64,000 nt of DNA from CAVQBJ01 sp963710725 (GCA_963710725.1 CAVQBJ010000008.1:620001-684000); one strand, 5' to 3'; counted from the stretch's first letter, positions 34,312 through 44,561 are shown. A program made the numbers and translations. The notes: a model not told the origin generated them from the sequence alone.

Positions 34312-35658
34312 ATGCCCGACCAGCTTCCCCCCGGACCACGCCTGCCCTCGGCGTTGCAGACGCTCGGCTTCTGGAACCGTCCCACCGCGTTCCTCGAGCG
34401 CTGCCGGCGCCGCTACGGGTCGCGCTTCACGATTCGCCTGCTCGGCTCGCCTCCCTTCGTGATGATCTCCGAGCCGGAGGAGATCAAGCAGATCTTCCAG
34501 GCGCCGCCCGACGTCCTGCATCCCGGCGAGGGCGCACGGATCCTCGAGCCGATCGTCGGACGCCACTCGGTCATCCTCCTCGACGAGGCGCCGCACCTCG
34601 AGCAGCGCAAGCTGCTGCTGCCGTCCTTCCACGGCGAGAGCATGCAGCGCCTGGCCGGGGTGATGGGCGAGCTCACCGCCGCCGAGGTGGCCGACTGGCC
34701 GCGCGACGAGTCCACGGCCCTGCACCCCCGCCTTCAGCGTCTCACACTGGAGATCGTTCTGCAGACCGTGTTCGGGCTGCGCGGCGACGAGCGTCTGAGC
34801 CGGCTGCGGACGCTGCTCACCGACGTCCTCGCGTTCACCGAGAGCCCGCTCTCGGTGATCCCGTCGCCGGGCGGCCCGATCGAGCGGCTCGGTCCGTGGC
34901 GGCGCCTGCGGCGCGCGACGCGCGAGGCCGACGCCCTCATCTACGAGCTGATCGAGGCGCGCCGGAGCGAGGACGACGGCGGCGACGACGTGCTCGCGCT
35001 GCTGCTCGGCGCGCGCCACGGCGACGGAACGCCGATGGAGGCCACCGAGATCCGCGACGAGCTGATGACGGCCCTCGTGGCCGGGCACGAGACGACCGCC
35101 TCGCAGCTCGCCTGGGGATTCGAGCGCCTCGCGCGCGAGCCGGTGGCCTGCGCACGGCTGACGCGCGAGCTCCAGGACGGCGGTGAGGAGTACCTGACAG
35201 CGACGATCCACGAGATCATGCGCTGCAAGCCGGTGCTGCCGAACGCCGAGCCGCGGCTCGTCAAGGAGCCGATCCAGATCGGGCCGGTCACCTATCCGCC
35301 TGGGGTCGTGCTGCTGGCCAACGCCTACCTCGTGCACCACGATCCGGCCATCTACCCCGACCCATATGCGTTCGCGCCCGAGCGCTTCCTCGGGCAGGCC
35401 CCCGGGACCTACACCTGGATCGCGTTCGGCGGCGGGCGACGGCGCTGCCTCGGCGCGAGCTTCGCGCTGCAGGAGATGAAGATCGTGCTGCGCGAGGTGC
35501 TCACGCGCTGCGAGCTCGCTCCGGCCTCGACGAGCCCGGAGCGAACGCGCCGTCGCAGCATCACGATCAGTCCGGCGCTCGGCGGTCGCGTCGTCCTGCA
35601 CGATCGCGCCCGGGAGCCCGCGCGGACCGTCGAGCGCGAGCTGAGCGTCGCCGCCTGA
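34312..35658 (+). CDS. cytochrome P450
   Basis: 448 residues from an ATG preceded by GGAGG. The I-helix is LVAGHETTASQLAW (about 258-271), the K-helix motif is EIMR in TIHEIMRCKP, the PERF-like segment is FAPERFLG, and the heme loop is FGGGRRRCLG (Cys about residue 379). It is a heme monooxygenase of the class resembling CYP110/CYP136-type bacterial enzymes, hydroxylating a hydrophobic substrate. No ferredoxin or reductase gene is adjacent. It is probably repressed by the divergent TetR. Confidence 0.9.
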   Translation: MPDQLPPGPRLPSALQTLGFWNRPTAFLERCRRRYGSRFTIRLLGSPPFVMISEPEEIKQIFQAPPDVLHPGEGARILEPIVGRHSVILLDEAPHLEQRKLLLPSFHGESMQRLAGVMGELTAAEVADWPRDESTALHPRLQRLTLEIVLQTVFGLRGDERLSRLRTLLTDVLAFTESPLSVIPSPGGPIERLGPWRRLRRATREADALIYELIEARRSEDDGGDDVLALLLGARHGDGTPMEATEIRDELMTALVAGHETTASQLAWGFERLAREPVACARLTRELQDGGEEYLTATIHEIMRCKPVLPNAEPRLVKEPIQIGPVTYPPGVVLLANAYLVHHDPAIYPDPYAFAPERFLGQAPGTYTWIAFGGGRRRCLGASFALQEMKIVLREVLTRCELAPASTSPERTRRRSITISPALGGRVVLHDRAREPARTVERELSVAA

Positions 35659-35667
35659 TCGCCGGCC

Positions 35668-36486
35668 TCACTCGCCGAATGCGCGGCGGACCTGCCGGGC
35701 CCCCACGTTCGCGTGCTCCCAGAAGCGATAGGGACCATCGGACTGCAGCTCCCGTGCGGCCTCGACGAGCGCGCCGTAGGCGGCGAGGGCGAAGGCCCCG
35801 CCGACCGATACGCGGCTGACCCCGACCTCGGCGAGCTGCAGCACCGACGGCCCCTGAGCGCGCAGGAGGACGTTCACCGGACGGTCGACCGACGCGACGA
35901 GCTCGGAGATCTCCTGCAGGTCGACGAGCCCGGGGGCGTACAGCACGTCGGCGCCCGCATCCCGGTAGGCGCGCAGCCGCTCGATCGTGTCGCGGAGATC
36001 GTCGACTCGGTGCAGGTGATTCTCGGCGCGGGCGCAGAGGACGATCCCCTCCCCCGCGCCATGAGCGGCCTCGGCGGCGGCGGTGACGCGAGCCGCCGCG
36101 TGCTCGAGGTCGTAGATCGGGGTCTCGGGGTTGCCGGTGTAGTCCTCGATCGAGCAGCCGGCCAGACCGGCCGCCCGCGCGCGGCGCACCGTCTCGGCCA
36201 CGCCGCTCGGGTCGTCGGCGAAGCCGTTCTCCAGATCGGCCGTCACCGGCAGGCTCGTGGCCGCGGCGATCGCCCGGGCGTGGGCGACGGACTCGTCACG
36301 CGACAGTCCGCCATCGAGCCGGCCGAGGCTCGCGGCGGCTCCGCCGCTCGTCGTGGCGAGCGCCTCGAAGCCGAGCGAGGCGAGCAGCACCGCCGAGCCC
36401 ACGTCCCAGGGGTTGGGCAGCAGCAACGGCTCACCGGGCCGGTGCCGCGCCAGGAATCGGCTCGCGCGCTCGCTCAGCTCGCGCAT
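35668..36486 (-). CDS. isocitrate lyase/PEP mutase-family protein
   Basis: 272 residues from the ATG at 36486. TIM-barrel features of the family are LLPNPWDVGSAVLLASLGFEALATTSGG at the N-terminus, TADLENGF (Mg-binding), GCSIEDYTGN and VLCARAENHL. The KKCGH catalytic loop of true isocitrate lyases is absent. These short members include oxaloacetate decarboxylase-like and carboxyphosphonoenolpyruvate mutase-like enzymes; the reaction is not determinable. It ends 10 bp from the P450 end (convergent) and follows an alpha/beta hydrolase gene on the same strand. Confidence 0.83.
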   Translation of the reverse strand: MRELSERASRFLARHRPGEPLLLPNPWDVGSAVLLASLGFEALATTSGGAAASLGRLDGGLSRDESVAHARAIAAATSLPVTADLENGFADDPSGVAETVRRARAAGLAGCSIEDYTGNPETPIYDLEHAAARVTAAAEAAHGAGEGIVLCARAENHLHRVDDLRDTIERLRAYRDAGADVLYAPGLVDLQEISELVASVDRPVNVLLRAQGPSVLQLAEVGVSRVSVGGAFALAAYGALVEAARELQSDGPYRFWEHANVGARQVRRAFGE

Positions 36487-36497
36487 CGCGGCACACG

Positions 36498-37280
36498 CTA
36501 GCGCCCGGCGGCGACGGCGGCGAGCCGGTCGGCCAGCGGCCGCGGCGCCGAGAACATCGCCCAGTGCCCGGTCGCGATCTCCTGCAGCTCCCATCCCGGC
36601 GCGGCGAACACGGCGACCCGCGGATCCCCGGCGGCGATGAGCGAGCGCAGCGTGGCGACGTCCATCGCGCCGGCGCTCGCCATGATCGCCACGCGACGGG
36701 TCGCAGCGCCCGCACTCGGCGCGAGGCGCAGCGGCGAGGTGAAGGTCGCGTACGGCTGCGGAGTGCCGCGTTCGGCGATGAGGCGGAAATGCTCCTCGTC
36801 CAGCCCGGTCGCGCTCCCGTACACGCCGCTGGCCAGCGTCTCGCGATCGGGCACCGGCCAGCGCCACCCATCCCCGTGCTCCTCGACCTCGCGGCGCTGG
36901 CGCTCGCGCAGCTCGGCCGGCTGCAGGTCGACGATCGCCAGGCCATCCGGCGCCGGGCCGGTGTCGAGATAGACGACGGCGTGCAGCCGATCGGCGAGCC
37001 GGCCGGCGACGCCGGCCACCACGATGCCCGCATAGCTGTGACCGACGAGGACCGCGTCGTGCAGGTCCTCGTACTCGAGCAGGTTCGCGACGTCGGCGAT
37101 GTGCGTTTCGAGCGTGACCTCGCGCCGCGCGAGATGGACGCGCTCACCGAGACCGGTCAGCGTGACCGGATACACGTCGTGGCCCGCGAGCCGCAGCGGG
37201 CGGGCGACGTCCTGCCAGCACCAGCCGCCGAGGCACGCGCCGGGCACGAGCACGATCGGGCGGCGGCCGAGGTCAGCCAT
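36498..37280 (-). CDS. alpha/beta-fold hydrolase
   Basis: 260 residues from the ATG at 37280, which overlaps the upstream gene by 8 bp. IVLVPGACLGGWCW supplies the oxyanion region, the nucleophile elbow is VGHSYAG (Ser about residue 80), and the catalytic His lies in ATGHWAMF near the C-terminus. It belongs to the plant-esterase/hydroxynitrile-lyase-like group often annotated as esterase EstC. It is likely co-transcribed with the downstream PEP-mutase-like gene and the upstream DNA-binding protein. Confidence 0.83.
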   Translation of the reverse strand: MADLGRRPIVLVPGACLGGWCWQDVARPLRLAGHDVYPVTLTGLGERVHLARREVTLETHIADVANLLEYEDLHDAVLVGHSYAGIVVAGVAGRLADRLHAVVYLDTGPAPDGLAIVDLQPAELRERQRREVEEHGDGWRWPVPDRETLASGVYGSATGLDEEHFRLIAERGTPQPYATFTSPLRLAPSAGAATRRVAIMASAGAMDVATLRSLIAAGDPRVAVFAAPGWELQEIATGHWAMFSAPRPLADRLAAVAAGR

Positions 37281-37641
37281 CCTGCGCCGAGGGTGCGTCG
37301 CCACCGCCCTCTCCGGCCGCCAGCCAGGCCAGCACGGTCGCGCGGTCGAAGCGCCACTCCAAGCCGAAGCGCCTCCCGGGCAGGTCGCCGCCCGCCGCCC
37401 GCTCGAGCACCATCGCGGGGTCGACGCGCAGCAGCGTGGCGAGCTCCTGGAGCGTCAGCACCTCGGGGCCGACGGGAGCCGGCGTTTCCAGGATCTCGGC
37501 GTGGCCGACCTCGAGGCGATCGCCGAGCAACTCGCTGACGAGCTGCTGCTTGCGGCGCCCGGTCGCATCGACGAGCCGGTCGAGCGCGGTGGCCTGCGCA
37601 CGCGGCAGTCGAACGTAGAGCGGAACGCGGTCTTCGATCAT
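37273..37641 (-). CDS. RHH/excisionase-type DNA-binding protein
   Basis: 122 residues. The N-terminal part (VPLYVRLPRAQATALDRLV followed by RKQQLVSELLGDRL) looks like a ribbon-helix-helix module. The C-terminal part (LTLQELATLLRVDPAMVLERA, then GLEWRFDRATVLAWL) is a MerR/excisionase-like winged helix (HTH_17). This combination could bind DNA as a dimer. It is divergent from the CDGSH gene, with an inverted repeat between them, and overlaps the hydrolase gene, suggesting local regulation. Confidence 0.75.
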   Translation of the reverse strand: MIEDRVPLYVRLPRAQATALDRLVDATGRRKQQLVSELLGDRLEVGHAEILETPAPVGPEVLTLQELATLLRVDPAMVLERAAGGDLPGRRFGLEWRFDRATVLAWLAAGEGGGDAPSAQDG

Positions 37642-37653
37642 GCCGCGCCCGAT

Positions 37654-37679
37654 GATAGCAAGCAATATAGACCGCTATC
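37654..37679. promoter_or_regulatory. inverted repeat between DNA-binding protein and CDGSH genes
   Basis: GATAGC at 37654-37659 and GCTATC at 37674-37679 form a perfect 6-bp inverted repeat with 14 AT-rich bases between. It lies 12 bp upstream of the RHH/HTH gene start and 24 bp upstream of the CDGSH start, so it is a candidate shared operator. Confidence 0.5.
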
Positions 37680-37703
37680 AACCACCGCATTATCCTCGCT
37701 GAG

Positions 37704-37916
37704 GTGCAGCGTCACGAGGTCGAGATCAAGGTCCGCGACGACGGCCCGTACAAGGTGACCGGGCCGGTGCGGGTCATCGACGTCGACGGCAACCAGTTCG
37801 ACCTCCCCGACGGCGACGCCGTTGCGCTCTGCCGTTGCGGGCAGTCCCGCACGAAGCCCTTCTGCGATGCATCGCATCGCGAGGCCGGATTCTGCTCGCG
37901 CGCCCGGGCGCTTTGA
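37704..37916 (+). CDS. CDGSH iron-sulfur domain protein
   Basis: 70 residues from a GTG preceded by GAGG-like bases. The single motif CRCGQSRTKPFCDASH fits C-x-C-x2-S-x3-P-x-C-D-x2-H, giving the three-Cys, one-His ligand set of a redox-active [2Fe-2S] cluster. The usual Gly after CD is Ala. N-terminal strands carry YKVTGPVRVIDVDGNQ. It probably works as a small cytosolic electron carrier or Fe-S sensor. No partner oxidoreductase is obvious beside it. Confidence 0.85.
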   Translation: MQRHEVEIKVRDDGPYKVTGPVRVIDVDGNQFDLPDGDAVALCRCGQSRTKPFCDASHREAGFCSRARAL

Positions 37917-37980
37917 ACAACATCCGTCGAGCGGCTGTGCAGTATTGAAGCTGCGGGGCCTCGGTGGCGATGAGGTTCAC

Positions 37981-40227
37981 ATGCGTAGCGATGTGCAGGC
38001 ACTGCGCGACGGCTCGCCGCTCTGCCGCGGAGACGCCGAGCGTGGGCGCCTCATCGACATGAGCCGACGTCTGAGCGGCGCCAAGCGCGGCGCCACGCTC
38101 GCCCTTGCCATCGCCGTGCTCATCGGGATTCCGACGTTCGGATTCTGGTACGGCGTCCCGCTCGCGCTCGCCGGGATCGCGTTCTGGATCGGCCAGCTCC
38201 GCCTCGACTACGTGCGCCGGCCCGAGTACGTGCTCGCCGCCAGCTGGGTGTTCGCCCAGCTGATGTTCGCCCTTTCGATCGCGATCGCGCACGGGCCGCG
38301 GCTGTACCTGCTGCCGATGTTCCTGCTGCCCCTGCTGCTGTGGAGCGTGGCCTTCCCCCCGGCCGCGGCCGCCGCCGCCGTCGGGATCAGCGCGGTCGTG
38401 ATGACCGTGACCGCGTTGCTCACCGACCCGAACACCGTGCTCCACACGCCCTTCGCGCTCATCTACGCGCTCACGGCCGTCGTGGCCGCCTCGATCCCGG
38501 CCGCCGCCGTTCGCGATCTCGACGCCCAATCACGCCAGACGGCGGTCGTGGACCAGCTGACCGGGCTGCTGAACCGCGTCGCGCTCGAGGCACGCCTCGC
38601 CGAGATCACCCACCAGACGATCGCCACCGGCCGTCCGGTCGCCCTCATCATCGGTGACATCGACCGCTTCAAGTCGATCAACGACACCCACGGCCACGCC
38701 CGCGGCGACGAGGTGCTCGCCGAGGTCGCGGCGCGACTGTCGAGCACCGTCGAGCAGGAGCCCGTCTATCGCCTCGGCGGCGAGGAGTTCCTCGTGCTGC
38801 TGGCCGATGTCGACCCGGTCGAGGCGCAGAACTTCGCCGAGCGCCTGCGTGCGTCGGTACGCCAGAGCCCGATCGGTGACCTGCGCGTCACGATGTCCTT
38901 CGGCGTCGCCTGCTCGCCGCCCGATGAGCCGCTCGACTACGAGCAGCTGTTCACGCGAGCCGATGCGGCGCTGTACCGCGCCAAGCACGAGGGGCGCGAC
39001 CGGGTCGCCGGTGCGGCGACGCCGTCCGCCCAGGAGGCGGCGCCCGAGCCCGCGACGAACGTGCTCGCCTTCGAGCGCCGCCGCGCCAAGCGGGGCGGCC
39101 AGCCGGAGGAGACCACTCCCGACGAACCCGTCCACGCGCCGACCCGCGAGCGGCTCTCCGAGGAACGCGCCGAGACCGGGAGCTGGCTCGTGCGCGACGA
39201 GCTGCAGCGAGAGCACCTGCTCGACCTCGGACGTCGCATCCGCCAGCGCAACCGCCCGGCATACATCGTCACGTTCGGCTGCGTGATCGGCGCCGCTTCG
39301 ACGTACGGCTGGATCACGCTCGTCGCCCCGCTCCTCGCCGCGGTCGCCTACAACATCGTCGAGGACCGGCTCGATCGCTTCCGCCGGCCGGAGTACGCAC
39401 TCGGCGTGATGTGGCTGGTGACGCAGGCGGCGAACGCCGCGGGCATCGGCGTCGTGCACTTCTCCTCCCACTACCCGCCCCTGTACGCCGTCCAGCTGAT
39501 GGTCATCATGACGATCGGCACGAGCGCCGTCTTCCCGCGCCGAGGCACGATCATCGGCGTCTCTTTCGCAGCCCTGCTCACCCTTGCCGCGGGCGTGGCG
39601 ATCAACCCGTCGCTCGCCGCCGCGGACCCCGGGATCGTCGCCATCTCGGTCGCGATGGTCGTGTCGGCCGGCCTCATCGGGTCGGCGGCGGGCCGCTCAG
39701 CCGTCGATCACCGCGGCGCGGCGGTCGTCGACCCGCTCACCGGCATGCTCAATCGGGCGGCCCTCGAGGCGCGCGTGGCCGAGCTCACCCACCACGCGAC
39801 CGCCGTCGGCCAGCAGGTCGCGGTGATCGTGGCCGACCTCGACCACTTCAAGTCCGTCAACGACACCTACGGCCACGCACGTGGCGACGAGGTGCTCCAG
39901 TCGGTCGCCTATCGCATCCGAAAGCACCTCCGCGCCTTCGAGTCGGCCTACCGCATCGGCGGCGAGGAGTTCGTCGTGCTGCTGCCCGGCGTCACGGCCG
40001 ACGAGGCGGAGGGCATCGCGCACCGGATCTGCGAGGCCGTGCGCGCCGAACCGATCGGCGAGTTGCCGGTCACGATCTCCCTCGGCCTCGCCGCCTCGGA
40101 GGCCGACGCGGCCTTCGACTACACACGCGTCTTCGATGAGGCCGACGCGGCGCTCTACCAGGCCAAGCACATCGGCCGAGACCGCGTCTGTCGCGGCGAC
40201 CTGCACGAGTCGGCGCTCGCCGCATAG
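37981..40227 (+). CDS. tandem-duplicated membrane diguanylate cyclase (TM-GGDEF-TM-GGDEF)
   Basis: 748 residues from the ATG at 37981 with GAGG six bases upstream. It consists of two copies of the same unit. Unit 1: membrane block about 36-178, GGDEF domain 180-340 with GDIDRFKSINDTHGH and RLGGEEF (~264). A charged linker (340-425) contains FERRRAKRGG. Unit 2: membrane block 426-572, GGDEF 575-740 with ADLDHFKSVNDTYGH and RIGGEEF (~659). Both active sites look intact, so one polypeptide could form c-di-GMP using its two domains as an intramolecular dimer. Inhibitory RxxD sites are not conserved: none in unit 1, RAFE in unit 2. Confidence 0.88.
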   Translation: MRSDVQALRDGSPLCRGDAERGRLIDMSRRLSGAKRGATLALAIAVLIGIPTFGFWYGVPLALAGIAFWIGQLRLDYVRRPEYVLAASWVFAQLMFALSIAIAHGPRLYLLPMFLLPLLLWSVAFPPAAAAAAVGISAVVMTVTALLTDPNTVLHTPFALIYALTAVVAASIPAAAVRDLDAQSRQTAVVDQLTGLLNRVALEARLAEITHQTIATGRPVALIIGDIDRFKSINDTHGHARGDEVLAEVAARLSSTVEQEPVYRLGGEEFLVLLADVDPVEAQNFAERLRASVRQSPIGDLRVTMSFGVACSPPDEPLDYEQLFTRADAALYRAKHEGRDRVAGAATPSAQEAAPEPATNVLAFERRRAKRGGQPEETTPDEPVHAPTRERLSEERAETGSWLVRDELQREHLLDLGRRIRQRNRPAYIVTFGCVIGAASTYGWITLVAPLLAAVAYNIVEDRLDRFRRPEYALGVMWLVTQAANAAGIGVVHFSSHYPPLYAVQLMVIMTIGTSAVFPRRGTIIGVSFAALLTLAAGVAINPSLAAADPGIVAISVAMVVSAGLIGSAAGRSAVDHRGAAVVDPLTGMLNRAALEARVAELTHHATAVGQQVAVIVADLDHFKSVNDTYGHARGDEVLQSVAYRIRKHLRAFESAYRIGGEEFVVLLPGVTADEAEGIAHRICEAVRAEPIGELPVTISLGLAASEADAAFDYTRVFDEADAALYQAKHIGRDRVCRGDLHESALAA

Positions 40228-40349
40228 CCGCGCCGTCGGGGCCCTCACGGCGCCGGCCCCGAACGCCGGGTATGCGCGACCCGTAGTCTGGAGGGAGGGC
40301 GCCACGGGAGGCGAGTGGCCAACCAACCCCCCGACTGATGAGGAGTGGC

Positions 40350-41318
<969 letters not shown>

Positions 41319-41338
41319 CCGCGCGCCGCGGCGGCCGA

Positions 41339-41797
41339 TCAGCGCCCGAGCGTACGCTCGATCTCGTGCGCGCGCGCGGGCAGGGCCGAGACGAGCGTGC
41401 GCACCTCGGCGAGGGCGGCGCGCAGCGGCGGATCGCCGACCTCGACGGGAAGCATCGAATCCTGTAGGTCGGCGAGTCCGGCGTCGGCGGAGGCGAGCGC
41501 ATCGACGGCGCTGTCGATCGTCCCGCGCGCACCCCCGGTCGTGAGCCGCGGCGAGGGTCGCTCGAACGCACGCGCAGCGAGGCCGTGCCGCGCCGCGAAA
41601 TCGGCGTACGCGCTCTGGGCGCGGCCGTAGGCGAGCTGCGCGGGGCGAAAGAGCTCCGCCTCGAGCCGGTCGGCGGCGAACTCGTCGAGCAGCTCGTACG
41701 CCTCTCCGAGGTACGCCAGCGCGAGGGCGATGTCGTCGGCCGCCTCGGCCACCTCGTCGATCAGCGTCTGGCGCGCTTCGGCGGCGGAGTAGGTCAC
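41339..41797 (-). CDS. hypothetical helical protein
   Basis: 152 residues from a GTG at 41797. It is predicted almost fully helical: TLIDEVAEAADDIALALAYLGEAYELLDEFAADRLE suggests a coiled bundle, with two further helices at the C-terminus. There is no signal peptide, membrane helix or recognised motif. The codon-position pattern is that of a real gene and there is no better frame on the other strand. It ends 20 bp from the aldo/keto reductase. Confidence 0.6.
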   Translation of the reverse strand: MTYSAAEARQTLIDEVAEAADDIALALAYLGEAYELLDEFAADRLEAELFRPAQLAYGRAQSAYADFAARHGLAARAFERPSPRLTTGGARGTIDSAVDALASADAGLADLQDSMLPVEVGDPPLRAALAEVRTLVSALPARAHEIERTLGR

Positions 41798-41850
41798 GGG
41801 GCCAGCATAGTTGCCGACCCGCGAGCGGGGCGCGGTAATCCGGTCGCCCG

Positions 41851-41952
41851 GCGTGACCCGCGGGACGCACTTGTCACGGTCGCGTGACGGTCGGGCGGGA
41901 GGTGTGTTCGCTTTTGGCCCCAGGGCGGCGTATTCGGGAGCACACCCCTCGG
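41851..41952 (-). repeat. dispersed intergenic repeat, copy C
   Basis: On the minus strand this reads CGAGGGGTGTGCTCCCGAA, then CACACCTCCCGCCC, then GTCACGCGACCGTGACAAG and GCGGGTCACGC, matching copy B over its whole length with scattered differences. Confidence 0.75.
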
Positions 41953-42017
41953 CGCACAGCCGCCGCGCCCGACACGCGGCACCCGCGCGCGCGGTCCCGT
42001 TACACCGCACACGCGCA

Positions 42018-42104
42018 GCGTCACCGGCAGGGCGCAACCGTCACCGTCGCGTGACCCTCGTGCTCGGTCTGGCGGGCACGGCGGCGACTTGGGAGCACAC
42101 CGGT
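42018..42104 (-). repeat. dispersed intergenic repeat, copy D
   Basis: On the minus strand this has GGTGTGCTCCCAAG, the core GGTCACGCGACGGTGACG, and a GGTGACGC end. It lies 65 bp from copy C in the same orientation, mirroring the 66-bp spacing of copies A and B. Confidence 0.65.
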
Positions 42105-42373
42105 GCATGACCGCCCGCGGCGGCTGCTCCGACGGGCCTCGGCGGCCCGCCGGCGCTCAGTTTCGTCACGCCCCCTCGGAGCCCGGTCGCCGCCACCGCG
42201 CCGCGACCCGAAAGGCGCATCCGTCACCCCGCCGCGCGCGGGGCCGACCCACCCCGAAACCACCCCGCAACCCCACACCCATACAAGAAACGCGCCAAGC
42301 GGCCGATACACCGGGTGCGGGTCGTCTTGGCTGTGCCGCCGGGCGATCGCCTCGGAAACCCTGGGAGTACGCC

Positions 42374-44494
42374 GTGCACAAGCCTTCTCGCCGGGCCATC
42401 ACGATCGTCACCGTCCTCGCCGCATGCGCCGCGGCGTCGGCGCCGGCCGCCGCCGACGGCGCCGCCACGCCGTCGCTGTTTCCCCAGCAAGGGCCCGCGC
42501 CGGCACCGCTCACGCCGCAGGCGGCCGCGGCTCGCCGCCGCCAGGACGAGACGGTGCTGACCTCCGCGGCCGCCCGCCGAGCGGCCGAGCGCGCGCGCGG
42601 CATCGGCTACAGCTACACCGATCTCACCGACGACGTGAGCAGTCACCTCGTCGCGTTCGCCACCTTCAACCCGTCACAGGACACCGTGGACGTGGAGCTG
42701 CGCGACGGCGCGCGCGAGAGCGTCGCCTACCCCCACGCCGCCGAGGCGTCGCTCGCCGCGGCACTCACCGCGTACGGGGCCAGCGTCTCGTTCGGCAACG
42801 GCGCCACGGCGGCGCCCGCTCACGGTGGGCTGCCGCCCGCCGTGATGATCGCCGTGCTCCTGCTCAGCGCGGTCCTCATCATCTGGGCGCTGCTGGTCCA
42901 GCGCGGCATCATCAAGCCAGGCGTGGGCGGCGGCGTGCTGCGACAGCATTCGGGGCCGCCGAGGCCCGGCATGGCCCCGGGCGCCCCGCGCCAGCGCCGG
43001 CGCGGCCTTCAGGCGGCGCCGGCCGTGCGCTTCGCGGACGTCGCCGGCTGCGACGAGGCGGTCGAGGAGGTCGCCGAGATGAAGGAGTTCCTCGTCAATC
43101 CGCAGACGTTCGCGGCGCTGGGCGCCCGGATGCCGGGCGGCGTGCTGCTGTACGGCGAGCCGGGCACCGGTAAGACGCTGCTCGCGAAGGCGCTCGCCGG
43201 CGAGGCGGGCGTGCCGTTCTTCGCCACCTCGGGCTCGGACTTCGTCGAGATGTACGTCGGGATGGGCGCCAAGCGCATCCGCGAGCTGTTCGCGCGGGCG
43301 CGCCGCTGTCCCGACGGCGCGGTCATCTTCATCGACGAGGTCGACGCCGTCGGCGCCAAGCGCTCCGGCGCGGACCACGGGGGCTCGCGCGAGGACGATA
43401 AGACGCTCAACGCGCTGCTCACCGAGATGGACGGGTTCCACGCCCGCGATCGCATCGTCCTGCTCGCCGCGACCAACCGTCTCGACACGCTCGACTCGGC
43501 GCTCCTGCGGCCCGGCCGCTTCTCCCGCCACATCCATGTCACCACGCCGACGGAGGAGGGACGCCTGGCCATCCTGCGCGTCCACAGCGAGGGCCGGCCG
43601 CTCGCCGACGATGTCGATCTCGAGCGCCTCGCCCACATCACGCACGGCAACAGTGGCGCCGATCTCGCCGAGGTCCTCAACGAGGGCGCCATCTGGGCGG
43701 CGCGCCACGGGCGCAGCGCGATCTCCAACGAGGACCTGTGGGAGGGCCTGTGCCGGGTCATCGCCGGTCCCAAGCGGCGCAGCTCGATGCTCGCCGACGG
43801 AGAGATCGACGTCGTGGCCAACCACGAGGCCGGCCACGTGCTCGCCGGCGAACTGTGCCCGACCCAGGACAAGACCCAGCACGCCACGATCGAGGCGCGC
43901 GGGCGCGCGCTCGGCTTCGCGCTGAAGGGGTCGACCGACCGCGCGATGCACAACGAGCAGTACCTGCACGAGTGTCTCATCTTCGTACTCGGCGGGCGCG
44001 CCGCCGAGTACGTGGTGTATGGCACGGTGTCGTCGGGCGCGGCCAACGACCTCCAGCAGGCCAACCTGATGGCCCGCGAGGCGGTCGAGAAGTGGGGCCT
44101 GTCCCCGCGCGTCGGACAGCTCATCTCCGACCACGGCCTGTCCGAGCAGATGCGCGCCGTCGTCGACGAGGAGGTTCGCCGGCTCGTCGCCGACGCGTAC
44201 CGCGACGCCGTCGCACTCGTCGCCGACCACGAGCCGCAGCTGCGCCGCATCGCCCAGTCGCTGCTGGCGTCGGGGAACATCGACCGGCCGGAGATCGAGC
44301 TGGCGATGGACGGGGCCTCCCCCCAGCCGCGCCGGCCGACGGTCTCGCACAGTCCCGACCCCGAGCAGTTGCCCGCCCGCGCGCCCGTGCGTGGCCGCGT
44401 GATCGACGGCAGCGAGCTGTTCGCCCCCCGCCGGCGCGGGCTGGCCGCGCGGGTCACCGCGATCGTGCAGCGCTCGCGCCGCCGCTCTACCTGA
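42374..44494 (+). CDS. ftsH: FtsH-like membrane AAA+ zinc metalloprotease
   Basis: 706 residues from a GTG at 42374. A signal or first helix (AITIVTVLAACAAASAPAAA) is followed by a short external domain (about 60-150) and TM2 (VMIAVLLLSAVLIIWALLVQ). The AAA+ module has Walker A GEPGTGKT (~260), Walker B VIFIDEVDAVG, and ALLRPGRFSRHI (second region of homology). The protease domain has HEAGH (~485), with the third ligand region SGAANDLQQA. It degrades membrane and regulatory proteins using ATP. It differs from housekeeping FtsH in SRH residues (RFSRHI rather than RFDRQ) and has a Pro/Arg-rich tail, so it may be a specialised paralogue. Confidence 0.88.
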   Translation: MHKPSRRAITIVTVLAACAAASAPAAADGAATPSLFPQQGPAPAPLTPQAAAARRRQDETVLTSAAARRAAERARGIGYSYTDLTDDVSSHLVAFATFNPSQDTVDVELRDGARESVAYPHAAEASLAAALTAYGASVSFGNGATAAPAHGGLPPAVMIAVLLLSAVLIIWALLVQRGIIKPGVGGGVLRQHSGPPRPGMAPGAPRQRRRGLQAAPAVRFADVAGCDEAVEEVAEMKEFLVNPQTFAALGARMPGGVLLYGEPGTGKTLLAKALAGEAGVPFFATSGSDFVEMYVGMGAKRIRELFARARRCPDGAVIFIDEVDAVGAKRSGADHGGSREDDKTLNALLTEMDGFHARDRIVLLAATNRLDTLDSALLRPGRFSRHIHVTTPTEEGRLAILRVHSEGRPLADDVDLERLAHITHGNSGADLAEVLNEGAIWAARHGRSAISNEDLWEGLCRVIAGPKRRSSMLADGEIDVVANHEAGHVLAGELCPTQDKTQHATIEARGRALGFALKGSTDRAMHNEQYLHECLIFVLGGRAAEYVVYGTVSSGAANDLQQANLMAREAVEKWGLSPRVGQLISDHGLSEQMRAVVDEEVRRLVADAYRDAVALVADHEPQLRRIAQSLLASGNIDRPEIELAMDGASPQPRRPTVSHSPDPEQLPARAPVRGRVIDGSELFAPRRRGLAARVTAIVQRSRRRST

Positions 44495-44561
44495 CCGTCG
44501 CCCGCGGGCGGGCCGCGCTCGCTCCGGGCCGGAGGCGGTGGTCGTCCTTTCCCACATGTAG

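Larger units (their letters stand above)
41798..42373. other. gene-free spacer with a second pair of dispersed repeats
   Basis: About 575 bases between the helical hypothetical protein and the ftsH-like gene. It contains repeat copies C and D and a further short match (GGTGACGGATGCGCC on the minus strand at about 42211-42225). The open frames across it are Arg/Pro-rich shadows. The promoter for the ftsH-like gene should lie in its right part; none is obvious. Confidence 0.65.
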
